A DNA stretch of 64,000 nucleotides from Rotaria sordida (lineage: Eukaryota; Rotifera; Eurotatoria; Philodinida; Philodinidae), in contig CAJNOL010001376.1 of NCBI GenBank assembly GCA_905250125.1, forward strand, positions 1 through 64,000, given 5' to 3'. A program made the translations under genes and the position numbers. Positions within the stretch are counted from its first letter, which is position 1; each line of letters opens with the position of its first letter. Shown here one piece after another: positions 13,223 through 24,705 of the stretch. Below the pieces are notes generated by a model, which was not told where the DNA came from, did not search any database, and worked only from the letters and a program-made list of their open reading frames with translations.

Positions 13223-14272
13223 ATGGACTATTCAATAATTTCTCGATTAGAAGATTTACCTGTGGAAATTTTAATGGAAATATTTGTTTATTTTACAGCT
13301 AGTGAAATCTATTTATCATTCTCACAATTAAATAATCGCCTTAATTTAATTCTCAAATCATTACCCAATTTGGTTCTTATCATACGACAACATTTAGATC
13401 CTTCTATTCTTTCTTTCTTCTACTCATTTAATAAAATTCTCGTCAAGTTTTATGGATGGCGTATGATGCGTTGTAAATGTCAATCCCATTCGATAAATGG
13501 TGGCAATCGTTTATATGAAATTTATCCGACATTGAATAATGAATGGTTTCCTCGTTATTCCGTCGAAATCGAAAATATTATTCGACCTGATATTTATTCT
13601 CGATTGCAATCATTAGTTTTACCAGCTACTTCACCTAAATTGACACAACTCATATTTCGTGGTGAATTTCCTTGTTTAAGAATCTGTCATCTTGGTAAAT
13701 GCAAATCAATCATATTTCCATTACTGATGACTATTCAACAGCTAAATTTTCGTCAATTAACCATACGAGAACAAAACGGTCATGAGTTAGAACGAATTTT
13801 ATTGGTGTGTTCTTCTTTGGTATATCTTGATTTCTCATGTGATAATATTATCCCTCCATTTATTTTAATAAATCGTTATTTTCCATCTATGAAATATCTT
13901 CGACTTGGTCGTATTAAAAATTTCTTTTTTCACAATGGTCAATTTGATTTTCTTCTCTCACTCTTTCCAAATCTTCTACAATTCTATTTAATTGCTGATC
14001 AATGTCGTGAAAATGTTGAAACCATCCAATTTCTCGAAATTGCGCACTATCTACGTCATCGATGTCCATTACTGAAAATATTGGTTTTACGTATTTATAT
14101 GCAAGGACATATGCGTTCTTCTTATTATATAGGCAGTTTTAAGAAGATCATCGAGATGCATTCTCTTTTCAATTATATCGAAAAATGTGACTCACGTCTA
14201 ATGATTAGCTCGCATGGTTTTATTCAACATCATGTTTATACGCGTCGATATGCTCGTTCTTCATTTAAATAA
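13223..14272 (+). CDS. F-box protein, single exon
   Basis: This intronless 349-residue frame starts MDYSIISRLEDLPVEILMEI, a classical F-box at residues 9-50, where the family binds Skp1 in SCF ubiquitin ligases. The rest is leucine-rich, with spaced LxxLxL segments (for example FPCLRICHLGKC and YFPSMKYLRLGRI), as expected of a divergent substrate-recognition region. No other domain is recognised. I chose the ATG at 13223; a frame extension to 13211 begins with TTG, and an ATG at 13200 is closed at once by TAA. Two other F-box genes lie in this window, so the family is expanded locally, but this is the only copy without introns. The substrate is unknown. Confidence 0.88.
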   Translation: MDYSIISRLEDLPVEILMEIFVYFTASEIYLSFSQLNNRLNLILKSLPNLVLIIRQHLDPSILSFFYSFNKILVKFYGWRMMRCKCQSHSINGGNRLYEIYPTLNNEWFPRYSVEIENIIRPDIYSRLQSLVLPATSPKLTQLIFRGEFPCLRICHLGKCKSIIFPLLMTIQQLNFRQLTIREQNGHELERILLVCSSLVYLDFSCDNIIPPFILINRYFPSMKYLRLGRIKNFFFHNGQFDFLLSLFPNLLQFYLIADQCRENVETIQFLEIAHYLRHRCPLLKILVLRIYMQGHMRSSYYIGSFKKIIEMHSLFNYIEKCDSRLMISSHGFIQHHVYTRRYARSSFK

Positions 14273-14842
14273 TCATATGTAATGATAGATCTATAGTTAG
14301 CTTAGACATGTTTGACTATTTCATTTACATGTCATTTGTTTGTATTCTTTTCTGATTCTATTAAAATAGAGACACAAATATTTGTTAAAGTTTAGAATCT
14401 TTATTTTATCTAAACACTTGATTAAATATCATTGAATAAAAACTTCTATGAAATAGACATTATAATTGATCAAACTATTGACACGTAATTCATTAGGGAG
14501 AGTCATATGAAAAAAAACTAACAGGAATTTGTATGTGTCAAGGTCAAAGATTCAACATGAGATTTCTTAGGAATATAATTCCCATGTATGTTTTCTTCAA
14601 TCAGATTTCCCTCATACCATGCTTTTGACCAATTATCTTTAGAGGACTCAGTCTTGAGCTAATCAGATTTATTTCTGATTTTTCTTTCCACTAATAAACT
14701 TTTTAGGGCTCGGATTGCAGTTAATGCGATGGATATTCTACCGATTATAGCATAGGTCTTCTCAGAGAGAATATATTGCTTGTTCACTCCTATCAAGTGA
14801 GAATTATACGAAGTTAAATGTTTCTGGCCTTGCGGACGTAAG

Positions 14843-14905
14843 AGTGTGATTGTGTGGGCTGTGAGTGTGAGTATTAGTGTTTCTATCGCTGATACCCACA
14901 CTCAC
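14843..14905. repeat. Telomere-like inverted repeat
   Basis: GTGAGTGTGAGTATTAGTG on the left and GATACCCACACTCAC on the right form a short hairpin with a loop of about 10 bases. The units are degenerate TGTGGG/TGTGAG repeats. It sits at the 3' edge of the ADP-ribosyltransferase relic. Confidence 0.6.
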
Positions 14906-14919
14906 GTTCTGATACCTTG

Positions 14920-15530
14920 GAGGTGATGAAATTCGATTCGAAATTAAAAATGATTTCGCTTTTTTCTAGTATATCGCTTTGGTAGCTAACATTTTCGAAA
15001 AATGTATTCACAGATGTTTTACAAGTGACATCAACGATAACAGTTGATATACAAAAATCAGCTTGGAAATGTTCGAATTCTTCTCGATTGAGTTTTGTTC
15101 CACGACAAAGAATGTCAATCTGAAGCTGCTTTCGAAAGACACCATAAATTAGTAATAAAATAATGAAATCTATATAGAACTCAAATATCTTGTCTAGACA
15201 AAGTTTTATTAATAAGATATACCAATTGAACAGTATCATTTCTATAGTAAGTTCGACATTTACTTAGCATGTCATGTTTGACCTCAACAGAATCCTAAGA
15301 TATTCGCATCAATACAACTAAATATATGATATAAATCACCTTCTGACTAACCTTGTCGAAGTATTACTTTTTCTTTAGATGGAAAAGTGTAAATATATCA
15401 CCACTCAAATATTCTTTTTCAACTTCTTCTATACATTTTTTTGTAAATTTCAAAAATTGATCCTGAAGTTCGAAAGATCTGAAGATTATTGGTTATTGGT
15501 GATCAATGATTATCTTTACCTCTATCAGAA
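14920..15530 (-). pseudogene. ADP-ribosyltransferase relic
   Basis: Read on the minus strand, fragments in several frames follow the order of an arginine-type ADP-ribosyltransferase of the kind common in rotifers. They are FELQDQFLKFTKKCIEEV, then CRTYYRNDTVQL, then TLSRQDI directly followed by a TGA stop, VLYRFHYFITNLW in the same frame, and after a frameshift DILCRGTKLNREEFEHFQ. The last matches the RGxxLxxEEF segment that opens the NAD-binding fold. The expected Ser-Thr-Ser segment is degraded and the middle helix block appears deleted. The last open piece spans 14883-15239. With a stop, a frameshift and a deletion, this cannot make a working enzyme. The family name rests on motif memory; the decay is directly visible. 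Confidence 0.6.
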
Positions 15531-18500
15531 TAAAGAATGAATATTATTTGAATAATCCGATATCGTTCAAGTCAATGAATGACACGTTAAATTGTTTTCA
15601 TTACATGAAAAAAAAATATTCACAATGACATTTATATGATGGAGCTCATTTCAAGTATTTAACATATTTCAATATATTTGAATAATAAATATGAAAACAT
15701 CGATTATTGAAAGTACGCAAGTGAATATTCATTATGACAGTATACATCATAATTAAATAATTCTACAGTCAAAATAAAATATGAAATGGATATGTTTAGA
15801 ACTGGAATAAAGAAATTTTTTTCTTACAGATCTATATTCATTCGTTTATTCTCAACGATATTTTACATTATCTATTGGATTCATTTTCATCTACTATTTA
15901 AACTACGCTTCTCGTATACTCTTCAATATTTCACTTTTGTTTTCTGAGAAGGAGAAGACAACTTGTAACATTGTAATGAAGTAAATCATTCGAAATTAAC
16001 GGTAAAATAACCGATACTTTCAAAATAAGATTTATTCATTTTTATTTAACTATAAACATTTTAATCTAGCAATTATTCTAGAAAATCAAGAAATAATACT
16101 TGAATGTGAGAAGATCAACAGAATCTTTTCCACTACGATGATAGAATCGAGTTATTGTCTACTGGTTTCTCAATAAAGCATGTGCGAAAGTTTTTTTTTT
16201 AAGGAATATAACTAGTCATCTTTGGAAAGAAAATTACTAAACTCTGTTTATGTTTAATATTCTTCTACTGTCTTCTAATCAACAATCAGTTTCATTGTCA
16301 TTGAGTAAGTCAATGTTTTAACTAGATTTCATCAAATATCGGAATGATTGTTGATACTATCTGAAAATGTACAACTATCGTCATGATAAAAGTAATTTCA
16401 CAGAGTGTGTGTTCTTTGAAATAATGTGATAATATAAGGATACGATAATGCTTTAATAGAGTAGGTTAAGATATGATCTAGAAGAAGATCAACCAGATCA
16501 ACTGTCAAAAAATTTTAGATTTCCCATTTGATTAAAAGACAATGATTGGGACAGCATATCTTCGAATTTTCACGTCATGCTATCAAACCAGACTTATAAT
16601 TCTTGCTAAATTTTGTGATTTTCTCTTTCATCGTTTCACAGTTTGAGATGTAGGACGTCTCAAGCCATAGAGAATCTTCTTCTCAACAAAACAACCTGTT
16701 TTGGTCACTTTTTGAATGAAGTTTTTGCGAAAAAAGAATCCAATATCGAACAAATAAGAGTGTAGTTACAGTCACCAATTTTCAGTGCCATGCTCAGAAT
16801 GTATCGTCTAAGTAAGAACTACCAATGCGAGTTTTTGATATGTTACAGCCTTTATCTATTGTAAAATTTAACCACTAGATCATAAAACTTTTCTTCACAA
16901 GAAAGTGAATGATTCGAGAACGCGATCATTTTAAATAATTTGACATTTTACCAACCAAAAACAGTATGAAACTTTATAACTCTTATTACATTTAATGAAT
17001 CATCAATGTTAAGCACCGATGTGCTTTACTTGCTAAGGAAGTAAAGAAATTACAGAATTAAGTTTCAATCGTTATTTATCGTGTTTGATATACATCTGAT
17101 GAATAACATTCTTTCCTACTATTTTTTTTTTTGATATTTTATTCTATCAGCTACTGGTTTAATTTATTCTCATCCTCAGTTTAACTGCAATACACACAAA
17201 ATGAAAAGAATACAAAATTCGCCCATCTAGCAGTTAATAATAAATGGCCAAATACATAGCACTAAACTGTAACTTAGTCTATTTTTATGGTTTTAATTAT
17301 TACATTTATTACTTTATGTCAAATTTCCAACGAATATTACTCGGAATCATCAAAAGAATACATGTTAAAGAAAAAAGAAGCTATGTACACTGAGAGCAAT
17401 ATGCATAAGAAGAGAGAGCAGAAATCCATTTTTGAACATATCTTCTTTTCTTCCTCTCTTACTTGTATATATTGAAAAATATCTGAGGTTACAAGAAAGA
17501 TAATCGTATATGAATCACATAGAGTTGTAATTCGATGCCAAAATTGAAGAAAGCATGTATCTTGAAACAGTGTGAATATATGGTGTGGGTGTGAAGTTTT
17601 TTCTTTATTTAACGAATTAATTTGAAATGAAGAACCAAAACTCCAATGGTTTATCAAAAAGAATGAGTCTATTAACGATTAAATGTCACCTTTTAACTTT
17701 TCAGCATTTTATATGGATTCTATTTTAGGAGTCTTTGTGATAGAGTTTAACAACTGAAATAACTAAACTGGAGCCGCTACATTCGATATTTTTTTTTCGA
17801 CAGCGTGAACGATGCACATCTGTGAACCGTTTGATAGTATCTAAATTTTTTTTCTTATCCGAGTGTCTACAGTGCATTATTATTCTGATTGAATTTTTTC
17901 ATAAACAAAACTTTGATAATTGTTGTTATTATTCTTGTTTTGATATGAACGAAAGTAATATTCATCGTTATTTAATTGTATTAAATAAGAAAAGATCAAT
18001 ATTTATTATAAAATCATATAGAATGAGTGAAAGAACAGACGGGAAATTAATTTTTAATGAAATCTATAAAATGTAATAGAACTCGAAGATTAAATATACT
18101 CTACTGAGAAAAAAAATATTAAGATCAAATAGTGAAGAACTGTGTTGGCCTTCTGTGTAATTCACTATGTTAGTTCATCTTTAGGCAGGTATAGACGTGA
18201 ATAAGAGCGCGAATAATTCTTCTTCACAACCATACATTCATACCCAACCAGTCCTGATAGCCAATGTCACCTCGTACTCTGTCATTTTTACTAGTACTTG
18301 CCGTTTGATAATTGTGTCAGCAACAAGTATGAAATATATTTGTATTCTTGTAGCTTTTCTCACCCTTATCCTCAAAGATTCTCGTTGATAATCATGCAAT
18401 TCAACAAACAGGTGAAGATATTTTTTTGCAACATAAACAAGAACAAATTGTTATACATCATGATTTAGATTTCTAGATTCTTGCGAGTTTATTTTAAATG

Positions 18501-18588
18501 ATTATCTTGAGTACAATAATTTTAAAAAAAAACTGAATCCATTCTTGAATATTCAATTAATCTATTATTTATGGGGTGGAAATCAATG
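15531..18588. other. Intergenic, no gene seen
   Basis: This AT-rich stretch has only small open frames of 60-106 codons without recognisable motifs; those at 17287-17657 overlap on both strands. A single TGGTGTGGGTGTG tract lies at 17579-17593. A frame at 17822-18076 is open for 84 codons but lacks a convincing ATG and resembles no family I know. Confidence 0.4.
17579..17593 (+). repeat. Short telomere-like tract
   Basis: TGGTGTGGGTGTGAAG is a single arm of TGTGGG-type units. No inverted partner is seen within 100 bases. Confidence 0.45.
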
Positions 18589-18984
18589 TCAAGGGCCTTT
18601 ATAAAAACGGTGATTTCCAATATCTTTCAGATAAGTGCAGTTTTTAGCCCACGATGGATTAGGTTCTTTCTTCGGATTATGATAATGATCAGCTCCACCT
18701 GTTGAGTCTCTGCTAGAACCGGTTAAAATTTCTTCAGCCACCTCATAACATTGTTTGTATGCGTTTGGCTCATCAATGTAAATGTCATGTTTGCCATTCC
18801 AACATTCGAATTGATATCGATGTAAACAGACATTTTTGATACTGGTTCCACCCCAATATTGTCTGTTTGCTTGAGCTCGATTCTTGATTACATGACCAAC
18901 TGCTTCTTTTCCTCTACGAGATTCACTTCTTGCTTCTCCATAGATCGTTTTTGCCAAAACTTCTATTTCAGAAAGATGAGCCAT
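18589..18984 (-). CDS. SleB-like cell wall hydrolase, bacterial type
   Basis: This intronless 131-residue protein starts MAHLSEIEVLAKTIYGEARS. The IYGEARSE segment, followed by GKEAVGHVIKNRA, a variable loop and YQFECWNG, is the signature of the Hydrolase_2/SleB family. Those enzymes cleave bacterial peptidoglycan; the Glu of YGEA is the likely catalytic residue. The remaining segments (AYKQCYEVAEEIL, ADHYHNP, HRFYKGP) also follow the family order, so the domain is complete. There is no signal peptide or membrane anchor. I chose the ATG at 18984; upstream in-frame TTG codons reach 18993. The family is bacterial and viral, so in this intron-rich surrounding it is a candidate for horizontal transfer. 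A role in digesting bacteria or in defence is inference. Contamination is unlikely because the gene sits in host-like sequence. Confidence 0.82.
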   Translation of the reverse strand: MAHLSEIEVLAKTIYGEARSESRRGKEAVGHVIKNRAQANRQYWGGTSIKNVCLHRYQFECWNGKHDIYIDEPNAYKQCYEVAEEILTGSSRDSTGGADHYHNPKKEPNPSWAKNCTYLKDIGNHRFYKGP

Positions 18985-19587
18985 TATCAACAACAGAAAA
19001 ATGTATCAACAAACATAAAACCATGAAAAATTCAATTATAGATTGTATTTATTAAAACGTTGTTATGCATTGCAATACCAAATATTTTGATATACTGAAT
19101 ATGAATAGCATATATGTCTACTTATATAGTTGTGATAAATAACTATGACATTGGGATTTTCCATGTATATATCTTTCATTCAAATAGAAGGAAATTGTAT
19201 TCTTTACATACATAGTTGGTTTTTTCCTACTTATTCAAATGATCTCGAAGGTTTTGATAAATTTCGATGAAATTATGCTCTCTCTTGCAACTCAAACGGC
19301 TAAAATTTATAATAGAAGTTCATTTAAAGTTTCTATCGGATTGTAGATTGACATTGGAACAATAACATAGAATACTTGAGTACATTATGATATGTGCTAA
19401 ATTTAATTCTTCACAGAAGAAAGAAGTTATTCTTATTTATTTGGATTAATCACATTTTTACTTTTGTTATTGTTATTAACAACGAAAGAATGTGTCAACT
19501 GATAAATTACTTTCTAGCAAATACTTTCTCTCGGTGTCTAGGTGTAAGTTTCAGATGAGGATACTGAAAAAAATCATCATCTATACT
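18985..19587. other. Intergenic, nothing recognised
   Basis: AT-rich sequence upstream of the SleB-like gene; it should contain that gene's promoter, but I see no distinctive motif. Confidence 0.4.
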
Positions 19588-19962
19588 TAGGGATGCACCA
19601 ATTCCAGAAAATTGGCTTCAAAGATGCTATTTTTGCGATACCAAACACCACCAATTCCAACCAATTTTTTGTGTTAAACTTGATCACCTTGAATCGCTCT
19701 ACCTGTAGTGGTTGTCGGTTTGCACTAAATATGATTAAAAGATGTCAGAATTGGTCGGAATTGGCTAAAAATCCTAAATTTTCGACCAATTCCGACCAAT
19801 TCTGCCATCGTTTGATTTTATTTAGTGGAATCCGGCAATTACTACAGGTAGATCGATTGAAGGCGGTCAAGTTTAATACAAAAAATTGGTCGGAATTGGT
19901 GATTCTTCATATTGCAAAAATACCATCTTTGAAGCCAATGTTCTGGAATTGGTGCATCCCTA
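19588..19962. mobile_element. hAT-type foldback MITE
   Basis: The ends are TAGGGATGCACCAATTCCAG and its complement ending GGTGCATCCCTA. The inverted arms extend well over 100 bases (for example GCTTCAAAGATG on the left, CATCTTTGAAGC on the right), so most of the 375 bp folds back on itself. The flanks TCTATACT and TCCAAACT match at six of eight positions, consistent with an old 8-bp hAT target duplication. The 132-codon open frame here is read-through of the terminal repeats, not a gene. Confidence 0.8.
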
Positions 19963-22150
19963 TCCAAACTTATGTTATGTCCATACATTGATACACACCT
20001 ATGGACTTGTGAAGTACTAGAGCTTCAATCTCAATGATGGAGAAAAAAGAAAGCCAGCAAGAATGTATACATTGTACAAGCTATCAAGTTTAAACAGAGG
20101 TATGAAAGAAAAGAACATATTAGACAATATGATTTGGTCAGACTTTGTAATGATATTTGCTTTTTCTTTCTTTCAACTAGTCTCTAATTATGGCATAAAC
20201 CAACTAATCGAAGAACAATCGAAACAAGCAATTATAAGAGATGGATAGTCTTTTGACTTTGAGATAAAGAGAAATTATGAAAAGAAAACAGAATAACGAG
20301 AGGACGAACCAAGGAAAAGAAGAGAAGAAACGAAACTAGTATGAAGTATATTTGATGACACTTACAAAATCACATGTCAATAAAAACAAGCCGCTAGGAT
20401 GATATGTTCGATAGAATAATGAATCTGAACCCATCTGTACCTCTCAGATGTGGAGCGTCTATATAATCGACGGAAAGAAAAAGACAAGATGACGTAATTG
20501 AAAATACCAAGATGTGTCCTAAGTATCATTTAAGTATGATAAAGAAAAAGCAAACGAACTGAAACTATAGTGTAGAACCATGTTATATCGCGAATTTAGT
20601 TGAGATACTTTTTTGAGCACCTCTAACAACAAGAAAGAAGAGAGCATAGAAACGAAAGAAAATAGCAAAATGAGAAGAAGAGATAAGATGAATAATGAGA
20701 AAAATAAATGAGAAAAACGCATGAGACTTATGAATAAAGTAATAGTAGAGAGTTGAAGAATGATCATAGGTCAATGTTGTAATAGATAAAAAAAATTAAA
20801 AAATGAGGAGACTGATAAAGATCATCATAAAAAGTACAAGTGTAACATTGAAAATGAAACAAACAAAAAGAGACCAATTTGTAATCGATTTAATACAAAT
20901 CAGTCTGCTATCTAGTGATAAACCAAAAGTGAATTTCTAATTTTTTTTTTACTAATTACATATCGTCGTTGTTTTCTCAATTTGTACAAAATAACATAGA
21001 ATTCAATCATTGTTAATTTTTCTAACTTATTGTTGATAAAACCTTGTAAAAACTAATAGTTTATTACTTAACCTGTTAACAACTGTTCTTTATATTCAGA
21101 GAAAAAATAAATGATAAACGCGCTGGAGAATATTGTGTTCTGTTCTGCACCATTAATATATATACAACATAGCCCTAGTTATTGGGTATTTCTTTCCTCT
21201 TTTTTCTGTTGGGTTTTTCCAAGCATGCGTCAATATTACTGTTTGAATGACATTTTCCAATTCATCATCTATTTTCTTCTCTATTTCAGGGCGTAGGTGT
21301 GATGTATGCTTCTTTTTTCATATGATGATCATATCCAAATCTATATCAACTCAAAAACTATTCTCGAAAAAAAAATTATGTTTTATTTCAAAAAAAAGCA
21401 GTGATAAATCATTTTTTATGAAAGCAAAAACAAATATTGTTTTTAATATTTGTACTTCCAAGCCTATATTAGACCCAATAACTAGTATGAATTATGGATA
21501 CAGTAATTGTTTTTTGTTTTCCAACCAATTTTTTCTTCCGTCATCCTATTTTGTAGTTTTTTGCACATTATCATTCAATTTATATCACAAATTGGGAGAA
21601 ATCAAAGTTCGAAATATATGATGATGTAAGAATGACAAAGTAAAAAATTCTTGAGTCATAAAGGAATGAAAGTATAACTGACATCATAAAGAGCAAAAAA
21701 GAAAAGAGATACAGAGTATACGTGCTTTTCGTAAAACACGAAACAGAAGAAAAGAAAAGAGAAGAATTGATCGGCACTCTAGAATGATATTGTCACATCC
21801 ATATTTCTTCCTTATGATGTGACTCCGTAACGTTCATAACAAACTTCATAGTCTCTTTGATAAAAGATGCTGTTTGATATTTTAATTCGAGAAGAAAAAA
21901 ACTTTTCTCCTTTATTTTCTTATTTCTTAAGCACAGGGTCTAAAATGACCCTAGTTGGGAGTACAAGTGTCAATAAAAAAAAAGCAAAATGTTACAGCTA
22001 ATCGATTTTTTTGCGTTTGATTCATTTCTTCGGTTGATGATCAATAGTTAATAAATAATCATGATTTACGTGTTTGTTTAGAAATTTTAAAAAATTGTAA
22101 GCATCTCATGAATCATCAGTTTTATCTGAATGATCATATAGTACTAATAA
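19963..22150. other. Intergenic, purine/pyrimidine-biased
   Basis: Stretches of GA-rich or CT-rich sequence (20.25-20.85 kb and 21.6-21.8 kb) create open frames rich in Ser, Phe and Leu on the minus strand. They have no motifs and no codon structure I trust. No gene is called. Confidence 0.4.
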
Positions 22151-22560
22151 TATATACCAATTAAGCAAAGATCGATTAAATTCATTAATTAATATTAATC
22201 TACTAGAGAAAAGAATCATAGATCCTTTAATTCATCATACAAAAAAAGTAAAATTGATTAGTAAAACAATTGTTGAATTTTATATAAACATTTTCCATTG
22301 TATTATGTTTATTAGTAAACAGATATTCATATCTATTCAAATGTTCAACCAAATTATCATGAGAAAGAAATTTTAGCTTTTAGAAAATTACCAATTAAAT
22401 CTCTTAAATACACTGTCGAATAAAATATTAGTTGTTTTCATAGCATCGAACAATTCGTTAAATGTTTTTCTTTCAGAACTTTCTTTAATTAAGTTAATGA
22501 CAAATGAATATTATGAAACGTATTCTGATTTAAAGAGAAAATATTTTCAAAAAAAAAACA
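22150..22560 (+). pseudogene. Weak coding relic, unidentified
   Basis: One plus-strand frame stays open from about 22160 to 22378 (IYQLSKDRLNSLININ..., VKLISKTIVEFYINIF). Further short open pieces follow in shifted frames (EILAFRKLPIKSLKYTVE; then LMTNEYYETYSDLKR). The composition is more protein-like than the surroundings, but I cannot assign a family or splice sites. It could be chance in AT-rich sequence. Confidence 0.2.
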
Positions 22561-22619
22561 AGTCCTTTAACATTTAACGGTTTTACAAAGATGTTTGAAA
22601 AGGAGAATTCTCTATTCAT

Positions 22620-23452
22620 TTAACACATTGGGCACGATATGGCCCACCGGTAGGCCACGGCAAGAAAGATTAAATATCTCCACTCTGTTTTAACCAAATA
22701 AGCTGGTTTTTTCATCGACGATAGAGAAATGTTTAAAGTTTTTATTTATAAGAGAGACATCAACGAAAGCTGTGTTAAGCTTTATAATTGGCCTCAAGAA
22801 GTAAACTAACCGTCTGGAATTTTCGAAAAAATACTATAATATACAGGGCTGTCGTGAGCGGGGGGGCCTCCCCCAATCTTGAGAAATTTTCGTTTTTTCC
22901 CAGCAAAGTTGCAGCATTTTATCCGTTTTTTTGCTCATCAATTCTCAAAAAGTCACTCGTTCTCCCCCCAATCCGGAGAATTTTACCAAAAATTTTTCGG
23001 TCGACCTTCTGAGTCATCGATCCCCCCCCCCCTCCCCAATCTTGAGGACCTTGCGACACCCCTGATTACATATGTATTCTAAAAGTTACTTTGGATAAGT
23101 AAACTCTTGTAAATTCAGCAAGTTCTCACAAATTAGATTAATATTTGTTTCACATTGTAGAGAAATATTTCTAGTATAATATGTTTCAAATAAAATTAAA
23201 GCTATTGCAATTCAAAGCTGCTGTCATGCATGTATATAGTTTTTTCGAAACCTATACAAGGTCATGTTCCTTTCTTGAAGCTAATTATAAAGTTTAACAC
23301 AGCTTTCATTGATGTTTCTCTTATAAATAAAAACTTTAAACATTCCTCTATCGTCCACGAAAAGATCAGTTCGTTTGGTTAAAACAGAATGGAGATATTC
23401 AATCTTTCTTGCCGTGGTCCACCGGTGGGCCACATCGTGCCCAATGTGTTAA
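22620..23452. mobile_element. piggyBac-like (TTAA) non-autonomous element
   Basis: TTAA stands at both ends (22620-22623 and 23449-23452). The terminal inverted repeats begin CACATTGGGCACGAT and stay alignable for about 170 bases. They include GGCCCACCGGT near each tip and the block TGTTTAAAGTTTTTATTTAT near the inner edge. TTAA target sites are the hallmark of piggyBac-type transposases. No transposase is present, so the element would depend on one encoded elsewhere. A second element is inserted inside it. Confidence 0.82.
22844..23064. mobile_element. Nested hAT-like element
   Basis: CAGGGCTGTCG at the left and CGACACCCCTG at the right are inverted ends of the hAT type. Flanks ATAATATA and ATTACATA match at six of eight positions. 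Internally there are G-run and C-run blocks next to CCCCAATCTTGAG words. The element sits within the spacer of the TTAA element, so it inserted later. Overlapping frames of 67-74 codons are incidental. Confidence 0.65.
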
Positions 23453-24705
23453 ACAAAACTGTAAGAAAAAAAAGAGAAATTTTCTAAAAAATTACCTTAT
23501 TGAAAATAAATATGTTAGAGGGTAAGTTAAAATGTTGACACAATATTTCAATAAATATCTGCAACTCTAATCGATCAACTATATACTTTTCTTTTTAAAC
23601 TTTGACTGCTGTTTGCTTTCGATTTCAAGGATCTTTTATCTATGAGTAAGGTGTACTCTCTGAGAAAAACACTGAAAGAATTTGCATTCTTCTTCATTCT
23701 GCCAAAACTTATGACAATATTTATTTTGCTCCTGCAGCATACAGTAGAATATTCGAAACTACGTTACAACAATCTGGATTGTTTTGCTCTATAGTAGTGC
23801 TTGATATCTATTATATTCATAGAAAACCTCAGTCTTCTACTGCTCGGTATATCGTCTGATGAAGAATTGAACAGACTACAAGATAATATGTTCTTGATTT
23901 GTCTGACTATCGCCTTATACCATGAACATTTATCAAAATAGTGAAAAAAACGGTACGTAAATTTAACGTTACATCAAAAGCTTTAATAGGTCGAGCTTTA
24001 ATCGATTGAAACAGTAAATATATTTGATGAAAAAACTTTATCAACAAAGAAAAATTGAATTTCTAGCACATTTGACAGATATCTTTCATGATATTTCGAG
24101 TCGGTTGGTTCTAGTACATTGGAGATATATCTTTAGACTATAACGTTTTAGATTCAGCTACTTCTACACTCTAATAGAAAGTATACTGATCCATATCTTT
24201 TCTAATATCTGAATATTCATAGTTTTCTCATGATATGTTTCTCTTAAAAAGATAAATAATTTTATTCAAGACATACAAATTTTGTTCTATAAAATTCTTT
24301 CTTCAAAATGACGAGAAAATATTTGTACACTCAGTTATTCTTATACATGATTTATTAGTGAAATAGTTAAACCAAAGCCCATTTTTGATTCAGAAAACAA
24401 CAGCAATCATTCTGAATTATATTATTGAGGAATAGAGAGACAATAGATACGAATTAAATTTTGTTTCTACAATTTACTTTCATAATCTGGACGACATTGT
24501 ACTCTCGATTACATACGTTAGAAGCAGGCAGTTTTGTTTAGTTGATAAAACTTATGATAATACTTAATTTGATTAACAATCTTAATTCTCTCTTGCATAT
24601 TAATTTGTCTTACAGATATAACTCTTTTTTTTTCTATAAAACATCAAACAAGCCGGTGCTTTTTATATTATAAGTTTTATTGAAATAAAAAAGAAATAAG
24701 AAAAA
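23453..24705. other. Intergenic, nothing firm
   Basis: AT-rich sequence downstream of the three-exon F-box gene. A short coding-like piece near 23.83-23.94 kb (SSDEELNRLQDNMFLICLT) cannot be extended or identified. Confidence 0.35.

Noticed and set aside
17287-17657. Overlapping open frames of 62 and 106 codons on opposite strands
   Set aside because: They overlap each other, lack motifs, and one reads through a telomere-like tract.
19593-19991. 132-codon plus-strand open frame
   Set aside because: It lies within the inverted arms of the hAT-type MITE at 19588-19962 and reads through them; no protein motif.
20519-20774. Minus-strand frames of 63-82 codons rich in Leu, Ser and Phe
   Set aside because: They come from a GA-rich plus strand; two frames are open at once, as expected from biased composition.
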